A stretch of DNA of 64,000 nucleotides from Scolanthus callimorphus (GCA_033964015.1 CM066923.1:10095978-10159977); one strand, 5' to 3'; positions 20,733 to 31,944 are shown, numbered from the stretch's first letter. The notes: generated from the letters alone by a model not told the origin. Made by a program: numbers and translations.

Positions 20733-22659
20733 TTATTTTTCATTAAATGTGCTAGGTAACTGATCATTATCGAATTTGTACATTAGGAGTGCAATTTCGA
20801 GAACGTTGAGTTCGTAGTCAGTAAGCAACCGTTCTTGTTTGAATAGGGGTTTAGTGTGGCTTAGATATGTTGAGTTCGTCATGATTCTGACACATCTTTT
20901 TTGTAACAAGTGTATCCTTTTTAAATTAGTTGAATAATTGTTTGCCCAGTTGATATTTCCATAGTGGATGTAAGGGTATACTAATGTGAAATATAATGCC
21001 TTCAAACTATGTTTTGGTAAATAATGACAAAGCTTATTCATTATTCCAATATTTTTTGTTATTTTAGATGTTATATGGTTAATGTGTAACTTCCAATTTA
21101 ATGTGTTATCTATTATCAATCCTAAGAATATTGTTCCATTTACCATCTTTATAGTTTCGTTACTTATTTTTATGTTCAGGGTATTTGGATTCCTTTTATG
21201 ATTACTAAAGATCATGTAGTTGGTTTTCTTAATATTTAGAGATAATTTATTACCTTTGAACCATACTGATAAGTTGTTGAGTTCTGAGTTGATTATTTCA
21301 CTCATTTTTTCTATGGACTTACATTTGAATGTTAATGTTTGTATCATCAGCAAAAAGAGTAAATTGAAACAATCTTGAAGAATTGGTAACATCATTGATG
21401 TAAATAAGAAAGAGTAAAGGTCCAAGAATGGAACGCTGTGGCACGCCACATGTAATACAGTAAAACCCCACATAAAAGAACAGGTGTTTTGGGGATTCAG
21501 GCTCATTTTGTTCTTGTACATTGGGTGTTTTCTGAAAAATCAGCCTGACAATGTTCTTAAGGTGTTCTTAAAGTTGTTTCTTAACATCAATACTGCATAC
21601 ACTACCAACAGTCAAATAAAGAATGTGAAGTCAGAAGGTGACAGTCATTTAGTAACAACAATAAGTACCCTAGAATTCCCCCATACCGACTACCTGCTGC
21701 AGAACTTTGTGCAATGTCCGAGCACATTATATTGATCTACTTAGAGCTTTACCACAGTGGGATACTGTACTCAAATCTAACTGGCAGCAATTTTTTTATA
21801 CAAGAACATTTTTCATTTTTCAGGCTTCATGTGTTCTTATGTATAAGGTACCTTTTTGGCCAAATTTCAGCCTGAGTGTTCTTAATCCGCTTGTTCTTTT
21901 ATGCGGGTTTTTACTGTATTATATAATTCAGATTTGGTTAAATTGAACAAATTGTTTTCTGTCTAAGTGGGATTCCTCTTATACCGTAGAATGATAGTCT
22001 TTGAAGGAAGATGTCATGATTAATTGTATCAAAGGCCTTTTATTAATCCAGGAAAATTCCAATCGTATCAAAGCCTTTGTCCAACGAAGAAGAAATTCTC
22101 TCCACAAAGTCACACACTGCCATTACTGTTGAGTGTTGGTTTCTAAATCCGTATTAATTAATATTTAAAATATTACATTTGTTGATGTAAGAAATCAGTT
22201 GGTTGTATATTGCCTTTTCATATATCTTTGAAAAACAAGGTAGAATAGATATTGGTCTATAGTTAATGAAATGTTCTTTCTCATCTGTTTTAAATAATGG
22301 TATTACTGTTGTTATTTTAAGGTCGTCTGGCATTATGCCTGTCATGATAGATTGATTTATTAGTGTACTAAGTGGATTGGACAGAACTGAAATTGCTGCT
22401 TTAACTACTCTAATATTGATGTTATCGAATCCGCAACTGTTTTTGTTTTTAAGATTAGATACCAACTGTTTGATTTCATAGGGTTGAGACCTTGAGATTG
22501 TTTGTTCAAGGCCCACCACTTTGTAAACCTTTTGTTTAGCAAATTTGAAGAATCAGCAACTTTGGCCACACTGCTGATAACGAACACTTCTTTACGCTCC
22601 TGAGACTCAAGTATGTGATGAAAATTAGTTTTATTGGTTGGAAACGTTTTAGAAATCAT
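20733..22659 (-). pseudogene. LINE reverse transcriptase remnant
   Basis: Pieces in order on the minus strand: NFHHILES, KNKNSCGFDNINIRVVKAA, FINYRPISILPCFSKIYEKA (22154-22519), then KAFDTINHDIFLQRLSFYGI after a frameshift and stop (about 21980-22140). After the MITE come [29 protein letters not shown] and the C-terminal KRIHLLQKRCVRIMTNS (20733-21350). The YADD box reads FADD. Frameshifts and the inserted MITE make it non-functional. Confidence 0.82.
21458..21916. mobile_element. pogo-like MITE inserted in the LINE
   Basis: TA flanks (21456-21457, 21917-21918), left end CAGTAAAACCCCACATAAAA and right end ATGCGGGTTTTTACTG. AAGAAC/GTTCTT motifs recur inside in both orientations, as in the MITE at 13555. 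It splits the RT frame between GVPQRS and KAFDTINH, so it is younger than the LINE. Confidence 0.78.
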
Positions 22660-22788
22660 GAGAAGTCACAAAAAATAGGAGAGAGGTGTGTCCATTTTCT
22701 CTTCAGTCTCCTGTCAAAACCAAGCGAATTGACATCCCTGGGTCACTATACAAATAAAAGCTCTGTTCGGGAGCAGCTTCTTTGCATT

Positions 22789-24118
22789 GGGCAATTCCAG
22801 AAAATAAAGGTACCCCCCCCACGGGCGGCATTTGGAAATTCCGAAGGGATGGGGGGGGGGGGGGGGGGGTTAAGAGCTCGGAATTCTGATTGCAAGGGGG
22901 GGGTTTCGAAGCTGGATTTCTTGTCACAAGGGGGGGTCTGAAGATGCCCAACTTCTGAAGGAGTTCGCGTGTTTTTCAGTCTGCTAAAATAGCGTTTTTC
23001 AGAAAGAAAATAACGTCATTTCACGTGCGGAAAAACAGTCTTCGCCGCCATTCGATAGATAGAGAATGCTTGCCAGTTCGTACTTGTCCCTTCTAAGACA
23101 GAATCTCCATAATTTTCTACTGATTTCGACTGTTAGTTCAATCACGCAGCAGGTTCAACTTTGTACAATCACACATTGAAATTAATATAAAGGATGTTGG
23201 CGATACGGGATAAGTTGAGCTTGCATGGACGCGCAACTTTCACCAAAACCCGCTGCAACTTTTCCTAACATATCTAATGAAATCCCGGAACAACACGGTA
23301 TAGTTTAATAAACGTTTCTCAAAAATGGTACATGTAATATGCATGTTGAATAATATGTTTTCTTTTACTCCTTTTTAGAGTTTCTATATGGGTTTTTCCT
23401 AAGCCTCAAATATTCGAAGATTCGCAAAAAGTAACAACTATAGGCTTTCCAAGCTTGGTCTAATGTGTTTTCCTATTGGTTATATTTGGAAAAATTGTTT
23501 TAGAAAGCGATTGAAAATGTGTGTTGCAAGTAATTAGCTTCCACACTTCATTTGAAATGTCTATTCCCCCATTTCACGATCGAATGGCGAAAGTCTGAAG
23601 TTTTTCCGTGATAAGATCATCCGATTCTTTGCCCCTACAATTCAAATCTTACAAAATAGCCAGTTAGCTACTAGTTAAACACGCTAAAAATGTAGAGCTC
23701 ATATTCAGTGGATGCTGTGAATGCCGGTGGTATTTTTTTTTCAAAATCAAACTATCATGCTCTGTATTAATATTCTGAAACAAGATTATGCACTTTTTGT
23801 GTTTTCTTTACTTTGCAAATTTAATAAATTCCCGCAACAACCCCCGCAACTTTGCCTTTTTCTCCGCAACGTTTCCCTCTCGCAAATTTTTACTTTTTCT
23901 CGCAATAATAAACAAGGTGGTGATTATTTGGATTCCGGAGGGGAGGGGGGGGGGGGGGGGGGGGGGTAAAAGTTGAAAATTCTGAAGGGGAGGGGGGTTT
24001 AACCTACCCGGAATTCTATATGCACGGGGGGGTAAACCATTTTGGAAATTCTGGATGCATGGGGGGTCAAAAACTAGTGCCGCCCGTGGGGGGGTACCTT
24101 TATTTTCTGGAATTGCCC
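22789..24118. mobile_element. 1.33-kb TIR element with G-run arrays, copy 1 (ATT duplication)
   Basis: Ends begin GGGCAATTCCAGAAAATAAA and are inverted over about 45 bases through GGTACCCCCC and ACGGGCGGCA. The flanks carry ATT on both sides (22786-22788, 24119-24121). Inside each end are arrays of short units of the form GGAATTC, a few bases, then six or more G. The central 900 bp is AT-rich and has no frame longer than about 85 codons, so the element is non-autonomous. A nearly identical copy lies in opposite orientation at 46387-47744. A 3-bp A/T duplication would fit PIF/Harbinger-like transposition, but TIR identity is not decisive. Confidence 0.85.
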
Positions 24119-24121
24119 ATT

Positions 24122-25599
24122 AGAACTGGGAGGGTACGGGAAGGGAGGGGGGCTTCCCTAAAGATAAATGGGGATGATTGTCGGGAAAATTACAAGAGAA
24201 CGCAGAAAGGGTGTGGTTCATATCAAATTTACCCCGAAGGGACGGACCATTTGATATTTGATGGGAGGAGTGGCAAATTTTTTTGAACTCGATATTTTTT
24301 TCGCATCCAGTTTTGCTGCTCGAATTGTTTTTCCTAGAACGTGACTGTGCTCGATATTTTTTTCCTGATATTTTTTGGGTTCGAGACATCGCTTAAATTA
24401 TTTCGCCCTCAAAACGACAATTGATCACTTCGATAAAGTTTGATTTCATGCTCTCCTGTTATGTTAGCATTTCGCGAAATCGGTATATGCTTATGCATCT
24501 GGATCAGTTCGGGTTTACGAACGAGGGCTGACGACAACTGAGAAGTTTGCTTGTATTTTTCTCAGTGCGCGCGAAGCGCGCCGCGATTTTGAAAATCTAC
24601 GGGGTTAGTTATATTCTTATTTCTGGGAGATGAGAATCACGCTGAAGAAAAACATCATGAAAATTTTCAAAATTAATCATGCCTAGTACGATGTTATAGT
24701 TTGTAAGTACTACACCACAGCATACGCTTTTTATGAGCGCGACGCTGCTGCAATTTTGGACTATCAGTTGAAAGTAAGTAAACCTTTACTTATCGTTTTC
24801 TGAAATTATTTAAATGTTAAAACGAATATCTAAGCGTTTTAATTCTTGCAAGCGCGCAGCGCGAGCCGACCAAAAATCCCTATTTATACAGACATCAGGT
24901 TCACCTAAAAACAGTAAATGAGGAGAGAGTTTTAAGTGAGTTTGCTCGATTTTTTTTCGCCACCAGCCTTACTTGCGCGATATATTTTTTCTAGGTCAGA
25001 GGCTTGCTCGAATTTTTGTTGGGAATCAGCCCCCGTTCCTAAGAGATGGGAAATTGGATTTGGACTAGCAAATAAGGCATAGAAACAAGCTGCCGTAGGC
25101 TATCAATTAATTAACGTGAGAGACCCTAACACCCTAAGGGATAGCAGACAACTATTTTGGATAGCTGACACCTCTAAAAGAAAGCACTTGAGAGGCATAG
25201 GACGATCATCTCAATGTATTTTTAGGGGGAGGCCCCCATTATCTCCGGGGGTACATTTAATCTGGCATACATTTAATCTGCATATGAAAATTAAAGCTTC
25301 CATTTCTGAAGCGAAAATTTCAGTTCTCTCAGCCATCCGAAGAGATATTTTACCGAAAATGATGCGTAGGGTGACCCTGAGAGCGATGGCCTTCAAATGG
25401 CTGCCACCAGAGCATCCCCAGCGAGGTGACAAGCTCTGGGCACACGAGAATGAGTATTGCGTGAGTCAGCAGCATTAACGGCATTTTGCCTGTCACGCAA
25501 TACGACAATATCGTGACAAGCATGTGACCAAGACGGCGAGATGTGTTACGACTTGCTTGCGAAAGACCTCGCATCTCGCCGATACTGGAGCTCCTAACA
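24122..25599. other. No gene seen; upstream of NPC2-like gene
   Basis: Contains GCGCGC-rich palindromes near 24557 and 24853. A segment at about 25281-25385 is a diverged relative of the right part of the element at 26591-26996 (shared AAAGCTT, CTGAAGCGAAA and ATTTCAG blocks). An inverted CGAGATG/CATCTCG pair lies just before the gene (25530-25580). No promoter motif can be assigned. Confidence 0.45.
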
Positions 25600-26067
25600 A
25601 TGCAGCTTCACAAAGCTACTATTGCACTGGCCTTCTGCCTCTCCATGCTTTATATCGTATCTAGTACGAATATCAACTTTAAGGACTGCCCCGGGCCTAA
25701 GAAAGGGAAGCTAGATTCAGTCGATCTCACTCCGTGTATTGACAACGTAGATCCCTGCGTGATCAAACGGGGATCGAATGCTACCGGCACAATTACATTC
25801 GTCCCGCACGAGCAAGTCACAAGCTCCAAAGTCTACGCCTATGCGATCTTCGGTCTAATTCCCGTACCTCTTCCTTTGCCGAACTCAGATGGGTGCAAGG
25901 ATTACGGGCTGACCTGCCCCCTGCAAGTTAACAAGCAAGTTGAGTTGGTGTTTCAGCATTACATTGATTACTCGTTCCCAACTGGGCACGTCATACTGAA
26001 AGGAGAGTTGAAGGATCAGAACTCAGATGTGATTTTTTGTGGTTTAATACCTCTCGAGCTACAGTGA
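25600..26067 (+). CDS. NPC2: NPC2-like secreted ML-domain lipid-transfer protein
   Basis: 155 residues, single exon. An N-terminal hydrophobic segment (about residues 6-22, ALAFCLSMLYIVSS) is a signal peptide. The mature part has the MD-2-related lipid-recognition pattern of NPC2: FKDCPG, TPCIDNVDPC, a GSNATGTITF strand, GCKDYGLTCPL and the terminal FCGLIPLEL. These six cysteines match the three disulfides of the family, and NAT is a candidate N-glycosylation site. NPC2 proteins bind cholesterol in the lysosome lumen; animals often have several secreted relatives, so whether this copy is the lysosomal one or an expanded paralogue cannot be decided. ATG is taken because it starts the signal peptide. 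The frame is also open for 19 codons upstream. Confidence 0.9.
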   Translation: MQLHKATIALAFCLSMLYIVSSTNINFKDCPGPKKGKLDSVDLTPCIDNVDPCVIKRGSNATGTITFVPHEQVTSSKVYAYAIFGLIPVPLPLPNSDGCKDYGLTCPLQVNKQVELVFQHYIDYSFPTGHVILKGELKDQNSDVIFCGLIPLELQ

Positions 26068-26217
26068 ATCAAATGAAGAGTTTCATTCATATACTATACT
26101 CAGAAACGTTATTAATTCTGCTGATCGAAAACGATGATTCACCAATATGACTTTGGGAATGGCTATGGAATTACATACCTGCAATGGATCCAGGCCCCAT
26201 TTAATTAGAACTCCCCG

Positions 26218-26395
26218 AACTCGGAGTGATTTGTTTTTGCGGTCAATTGCCTCTCTAGCTACAGTGAATCGAAGTGAATCAAATCTAAAGCTACTTGTAC
26301 TCATCTGTGATATGTCCAGAAAAGTTAACTATTAATTCTACTAATCGAAAACGATGATTCAGGAAGAGGGATTTTGTGAGCTATGGAATTACGTA
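26218..26395 (+). pseudogene. Remnant of a tandem NPC2-like copy (3' end only)
   Basis: The block AACTCGGAGTGATTTG and following bases matches the last coding bases of the NPC2-like gene (AACTCAGATGTGATTTTTTG). It translates near the end as CGQLPL, stop, LQ against CGLIPLELQ in the gene, and the homology continues into the 3' flank (GAAAACGATGATTCA, CTATGGAATTAC recur). It therefore appears to be the 3' end of a lost tandem duplicate, now with an in-frame stop and an indel. Confidence 0.72.
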
Positions 26396-26590
26396 CTTGG
26401 GGCCCGTTTCTCGATCACCCGAAATTTTCGGGCCCGTAAAACTTCCCCTATAGGCGGATTTATCGTGACGTCAATGTTTACCTATTTAAGGTTTTGTGAA
26501 AGGTAAAAATTCAAAAATCCATAATATAAATTTTTCCTGAAATTCATTTGATACAGTCCTAATGTATATTTCTAAAACCTCAAATGACGC

Positions 26591-26996
26591 CAGGGGCACC
26601 CAACGAGACAATACCGTAAAACAGCTCAGAATGCCATTATAAGTCGTTGCTGACCGTACAAATGATTGTAAACTGGGTATTTTTAATCCCTACAAATTTT
26701 ATATCTGTTCGGATTTCGTAGCTGAAAGTTTTGGGTTGTGAAAATTTTAGGATTGAAATCAAGTCTTCCGAAAATGCCAGGGGAAAAACACTATCCGAAA
26801 ATTTTAGGTGACCTTTTTAACGGCAAAGATCCCCCAAAAATTAGTAAAATTTAACCTTTTGTGCAATTCGAAAAATCCAGGGGATCTTTTGATCTATATA
26901 CTAAAGTTAAAGCTTGAAATTCTGAAGCGAAAGTTTCAGCTCTCATTCCACCATCCGAACAGATATTTTACTGAAAATAATCGTTGGGTGCCCCTG
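26591..26996. mobile_element. 406-bp TIR element with 6-bp duplication TGACGC
   Basis: Ends CAGGGGCACCCAACGA and TCGTTGGGTGCCCCTG are a perfect 16-bp inverted pair, flanked by TGACGC on both sides (26585-26590, 26997-27002). Non-coding. Same duplication length and CAGGG start as the element at 2200-3470. A diverged partial copy of its right half lies at about 25281-25385. Confidence 0.85.
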
Positions 26997-27109
26997 TGAC
27001 GCGTCTTCTGTTTTCCTAGGCTTCAATTGCCATTTATTCTGTATTGCCCGCCACACATTTACTGTAATTTAATTAACTTTACACGCTTTTTCTAGTACTT
27101 AAATTTGTG

Positions 27110-27306
27110 AAGCTGGCGTTTTATTCGGAGCATCTTATTCGACATCTTTTTCGCCTGGCATCTTATTCAAATCCGGGGGGGGGGGGGGGCATCTTTTTCA
27201 AAATTACGAATAAAATGCTGGCATCATATCCAGTACGAAATAAAACACCCTTCTGGCATCTTTTTCTTCTGGCATCGTATTGAACACGGATAAAATGCTG
27301 GCGTCT
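27110..27306. repeat. Degenerate array of GGCATCTTATTC motifs
   Basis: The motif GGCATCTTWTTC or its inverse recurs about eight times around a G-run. The outer ends (CTGGCGTTTTATTC; ATAAAATGCTGGCGTC) are weakly inverted. Probably an old MITE with repeated subterminal sequence. Confidence 0.5.
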
Positions 27307-27602
27307 GGGTAAGTAGGTGTCTCTATTTTCTCTACTCTTTTTATTATGCTAGTTTAGAGAGCTTCCTACGTAGTATGTACGTAGTTCTTGTCAGCCGTTG
27401 GTCAGTTAAACAAAAACTCACACCAACATGATGTGCATCTGAGCGCGTGATCTCGTCTATAGTGGTGTGGGGGTAAGTAGGTGTCTCTATTTTCTCTACT
27501 CTTTTTATTATGCTAGTTTAGAGTGTTTCCTACGTAGTATGTACGTAGTTCTCAAGTCGGCCTTGATATTATGCGTGGTTGGTCAGTTAAATAAAAACCA
27601 CG
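27307..27602. repeat. Direct duplication of about 130-165 bp
   Basis: GGGTAAGTAGGTGTCTCTAT and about 75 further bases occur at 27307 and again at 27471, both continuing through CCTACGTAGTATGTACGTAG and a GGTCAGTTAAA block. Two tandem copies, non-coding. Confidence 0.75.
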
Positions 27603-29526
27603 CAAGTATCAATCAATAATATGGAGTGGAGACGAGCAAGCAATTGATTTACAAACATATGAGATAAAGGCCCTTTATTAAGTCTTCAGTCCGGGCGAAC
27701 TGATGATCTCATGTGATCACCGCAGACGGTCATGGCTAAAAGGGATAACTCAGATAATTCATGAAGGAGGTTTGGATACGTGATCTTAATTTGCATAGAT
27801 TTTTGAGATTTTATTATCCCTTTTCCTCGACATGAAATGATTCGTTTGAGTAGCCATATCATACACTCGACAGTGTTATTCATCAGGATTTTCAAACACC
27901 TCGAAGTCAGTTAAAAACAACTCGTCTTTGCCTCGTTTTTTTCAGCCCACTTCTCGGTGTTTGAAAATCCTGATGAAACACGCTGTCGCGTTTAGATAGA
28001 TTGGTTCGGCTTGCAATTGGCTGAGAAAAAAGCCATTTAGGAGCAAGTCGTGATTCTCTCGATTCTGATTGGCTAGTGATTGCTCAATTGCAATTGTTTT
28101 CACGACAGTCATGTGAAAACCGCTCTATTACATGGAGATTAGCCTTGATGTGAACAAACAACATGGTCATACTCTTTCGGGGTCCGACGTTGGATCCTTC
28201 ATAATTATTCTCATTTTATTCTGGAAAGCACATATCATTGATTGGCGAATTGCGTCAATTTCTACTTAGAGCAAGACATTTAGACAAAAATTGAATAAAA
28301 CTGTCTAATGTATTCAACGCTTTACGCCTATGCAGCTTACAAAGTGACGAAAAATGTCAAAATAATAACGTTTTTGCTAAAACAGGGTATAATGACTATT
28401 TTGATAATGACGCCAGAGTAATCAAGACGAACATTTATTTCCAAGCCGGTATAGTCTATCTGTCTGTTGGAAAGCTATCTTCCTCGCCATTAAACAGAAC
28501 ACCTCCGAGGATACAAAACGCACGCACCTGAGCGACGAAATTGAGTGATAACAGAGGAGCTTACGTTGTTCTCTAGGCTTCTTGAAAAACAAAGGAAACA
28601 AAGTAAACCAAAATAAACCAAACCAACCTACACGAGACAGAACAAAACAGAAGAAATGCATTGAAATAAATGACAAAACAGAACACAATAAAAAAACATA
28701 ACTAAAGTAAAGATAACAAAACAAGAGCATGAACAAAACGAATAACAAAAATGACAAGAAGAATATAAAAAACAGAACAAAAGAAAACATCACTAAAACA
28801 AGCCGAACAGATTGAACAAAAACACTCGGCTACTGATCAACAACAATAATAATACTTCTAATAACAATAATAATTATTAACAAATTAAAAGAAAACACAA
28901 AAACAAAATAACCCAGAGCGACGAGTAACAAGAAAGAAGATCACGCAGTTGACTGAATTCCTGAGCGCATAACTAATTTCGTTGCCGTTTTAAGGAGAAA
29001 ATATTAAATGCGGGTGTTTTTTTTCTAAAGAGCGGCTGCGGCAACTTCCTAAGGAGTAAAGTAAGACAGCTTTGCAGATCCCGATAAAAATGTTTGCTAT
29101 TCAAAATTACGGTTTTTCTTTGACTGCAAATAGTCGCTCTGTATTTATTTTTGTCCTTATTTTCTTTTAACGAGGGACGAAACGAAATTTGAGATCAACT
29201 GACAGCTCAATATTCTTTCCTTTGGCACACTTCTCGTTAAAAAAGGACAAGATAAGAGAAATTCTATACTGTTTCTATTTTAAGTGATAGCAGACCCGTC
29301 TGTCTTTTTTTAAAAACGTCGACAAATACGTTATCCAAACAGCAATTTAGGAAGATCGATAAAGTTCGACAGTTCTAATAAAAATGTCGCGCGACACGGC
29401 AAGCATTACATTGTCAGTCACCGGTAGGGCATATTGATAACGAAAATGACTAACATAAGCTATCAGCTTTGTAAGAAAGCAAGCTATGAGAATGTAATAT
29501 ACATATTTAACACCCCTTTAAGATCG
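27603..29526. other. Intergenic, no gene seen
   Basis: One inverted pair (TCAGGATTTTCAAACACC at about 27890 and its inverse near 27957) makes a hairpin. The stretch 28590-28900 is very A-rich, so its minus strand has a long chance frame of Phe/Leu/Tyr codons that I do not accept as a gene. The last few hundred bases are the presumed promoter region of the GPCR. Confidence 0.5.
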
Positions 29527-29534
29527 TATATAAA
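29527..29534 (+). promoter_or_regulatory. Candidate TATA box of the GPCR gene
   Basis: TATATAAA, 376 bases before the ATG, in a stretch otherwise free of such a motif. A transcription start about 30 bases downstream would leave a 5' UTR near 345 bases. Weak evidence. Confidence 0.3.
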
Positions 29535-29902
29535 GGAAATTTTCTAGTCAGGTAAACAGAACTTTAGGAAACCGTACACGATAAAGACCGGCGCCGACTG
29601 GTTGGGAATCGTTTTCAAGGAAGATAAAACTAAGCCGTGGCCTAGTTGTTGATCGTTTTCAATGAACTTAAGGCCCAAGTAAACACAAAGATTGGTTTCC
29701 TGTACAGAAGAACCTTTCCGGGCTTAACTTTCTTGTTGCTTGTTGACAGAAAACAGACTCAACTCAAGAGTTATTGTCGCAAGAAATTTAAATACACTGA
29801 TATTATTTTCTGAAGAACAAAAGACACTGAACGGTTCGCACTCACATTTTGGATTTTTGAATATACGTGTAGTGCCGTGGCGAGTATAGTACAGGCTTAA
29901 AA

Positions 29903-31302
29903 ATGTCAAGCTATAACACAACAAACGCCAGTAGCCTCATCATGTTCAACCAATCAGACTTTAACGCTACTGAAGAAGCGCCCGAAAGTACTGACCAATA
30001 TGAGCTGAGAAGAATATTCCTGACTTCACTTTATGTACTTATCCTGGTGTTTTCCCTCTTCGGGAACGGCGCCATTATAGCGATTCTACTGAAATACAAA
30101 CGCATGCGGACTACCGCGAATTTCCTGATTCTAAACATGGCAATATCTGATCTTCTCACAACCGTAATTGTCATCCCGCGAATGTTAGATATTGCCATAA
30201 CCGGCTCTTGGGCGTATAAACTCCACAACGTCATACTTTTAACAGTACTATGCAAGACAGTGGATTTTACGCGAGAACTTTCTTGCGCCGTCTCGGTTCT
30301 CAGTATCATTGCGATCGCCGTTGACAGATTTTATGCTATTATTTTCCCACTACGAGAAAAACCGCGGTGCTTGTCTTTGAGAATCGTGGTGCCGGGGATT
30401 TGGCTCGTAAGCGGGCTGTTGTACTCTCCGGCTTTCTACACCTACCGCCTGGAGGAGCACAACGGCGTGTTTTACTGTATGTACAAATGGGATCCAGCGC
30501 CTGAATTTGAAACCGAGAAGTGGTTTCTCTTTACGATGTCGATAATATTGTAGTACTTCCTCTTTGCATTTTGAGTCTTCTCTATTCCATTATCGCGCTC
30601 CAGTTAAGACGCCAAAGAATCCCAGGTACCACGGCATCGGGAAGCGTACGAGCCCGGCAAAGAACGAATAAGAACATCATCAAGCTCTCCACTGCTATTA
30701 TCATTACTTTCTTCATATGCTGGGTTCCCTATAACGTCCAACAGCTCGTGTTTGTGTTTAAGTATGATTTCCAGTTACCAAGTGACATACAACACGCTTA
30801 CATTTTCTACATCGCAAGCGAGGTGTTCACGGCCTTCACGTATGTTAGCATAGCTATCAACCCTTATATTTGTCTGGTGTTCAGTGGAAACTTCAGGCAG
30901 TCTTTTAAGGAGACATTTTGCTGCGAGAAAACAGAGAGAGGTGTAGAACTAAAGGGCGTGGCTACACGAAGAGGTACGGAAAGCACCCCTTTTTCGACCG
31001 CGTATAATAACATTGCCTTGTCAGTTTTCACGAACGGATTTAACGATACTGAGGCAAGCAGCGAGAAGGGTGTAGAACTGAAGGGCGTGGCTACTCGAAG
31101 GGGCACTGAGAACACCCCTATCTCGGCTGCGCATAATAACGTGGCCTTGCCCGTTTTGTTGAGCGAATTGAAAGACACTGAATCAAGCTGTGAGAATGCG
31201 GAGAAGGGGGGAGAATTAAAGGACGTAGCTACACTAGAGGGTACAACCCAAAGCAGTTCAATCTCGGCTGCCTATGATAACTTGGTCATGAGCGCGTTTT
31301 GA
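29903..31302 (+). CDS. Rhodopsin-like GPCR (peptide-receptor type), one frameshift in TM5
   Basis: Single-exon class A receptor. The first frame (29903-30553) has an N-terminus with four N-glycosylation sequons, TM1 with FGNG, TM2 with LNMAISDLL, a TM3 cysteine (about residue 117), AVDRFYAIIFP in place of DRY, TM4, and an ECL2 cysteine (YCMYKW). The second frame, entered near 30545, carries the end of TM5 (VVLPLCILSLLY), TM6 with FFICWVPYN and TM7 with AINPYICL (NPxxY changed at the Tyr). Joining them needs one missing base at about 30545-30553; otherwise the gene is intact. FxxCWxP and the loop pattern suggest a neuropeptide-like receptor, ligand unknown. The C-tail has three tandem repeats of about 42 residues (ELKGVATRRGTE each time). 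Confidence 0.82.
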
Positions 31303-31495
31303 CAAGGAACTACGCCACGGAGGATTTATAACTATAGGGCGTGGCTAGACGAGGGGTAGTGAGATAAAATAGCCTTCCCGTTTGAAGAATGAATTTAAAG
31401 ACAGTATGTCATGCTCCGAGAGTGCAGCTGCCTATGATAAACTTGGTCACGAGCGATGCGGAGGAGTCTAAACTCGACTGAAGTTCATTCTATAA
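31303..31495 (+). repeat. Decayed continuation of the GPCR C-tail repeat
   Basis: After the stop codon, AGGGCGTGGCTAGACGAGGG and GCTGCCTATGATAAACTTGG repeat the DNA of the C-tail units (AAGGGCGTGGCTACACGAAG; GCTGCCTATGATAACTTGG). The tail repeat array was once longer, or belonged to a neighbouring copy. Confidence 0.65.
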
Positions 31496-31589
31496 GCTGT
31501 ACTATCAAGGCAGTAGACTTTACCCGTGCACTTTCTTGCGCCTAGTATTGCTGCGTTGACAGGTTCTATGCTATTATTTTCCCATCACG
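31496..31589 (+). pseudogene. Fragment of a second GPCR copy (TM3 region)
   Basis: GCTGTACTATCAAGGCAGTA, GACTTTACCCGTGCACTTTC and GACAGGTTCTATGCTATTAT match in order the TM3 coding DNA of the GPCR upstream (about 30243-30350), with an internal deletion of about 20 bases. It looks like the relic of a tandem paralogue. Confidence 0.75.
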
Positions 31590-31944
31590 TTGGCGTCGCC
31601 AAGCGTAGGGGGCACAAGTCCAAGCAGCCATATGTCAGCCAACGCCTGCGTCGGACGTTTTGGCAAATAGATTTTCAGATAGACAAATAGAGTATTTTTT
31701 TTTGAAAATGCCTAATTAAAAACTGAGGAGGCCTATCGAGTTTTCGATAAACTCATTTACAGACATTGCAAACTCGAATGCAAAGAAAAAAGAAAGCACA
31801 CGAGCCTTATTCTGTCACGATCATCCGCTCACAGCCTTATGAAGCAATTTCGGGTAACAGCCAAAACCAGTTTCGCGCTGTGAATCTTCATAACGTGTTT
31901 TCATTTTGGGGGTTTCTGTTCCCCCAGTCAAACAATCTAAGTCG
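31590..31944. other. No gene seen
   Basis: Unique-looking sequence between the GPCR remnant and the hairpin array. Confidence 0.45.

Larger units (their letters stand above)
20286..22660 (-). mobile_element. Decayed LINE, interrupted by a pogo-like MITE
   Basis: On the minus strand the element runs from RT entry sequence to AATAAAGATGAATGAATGAA at about 20288-20310, an AATAAA followed by a (GAAT)n tail. The RT frame is broken by frameshifts and by the insertion at 21458-21916. It is 5'-truncated: I see no endonuclease domain. Confidence 0.8.

Noticed and set aside
28422..28793. 123-codon hydrophobic minus-strand frame
   Set aside because: It is the complement of a very A-rich stretch, so Phe/Leu/Val/Tyr codons appear by composition; no motif or neighbouring exon supports it.
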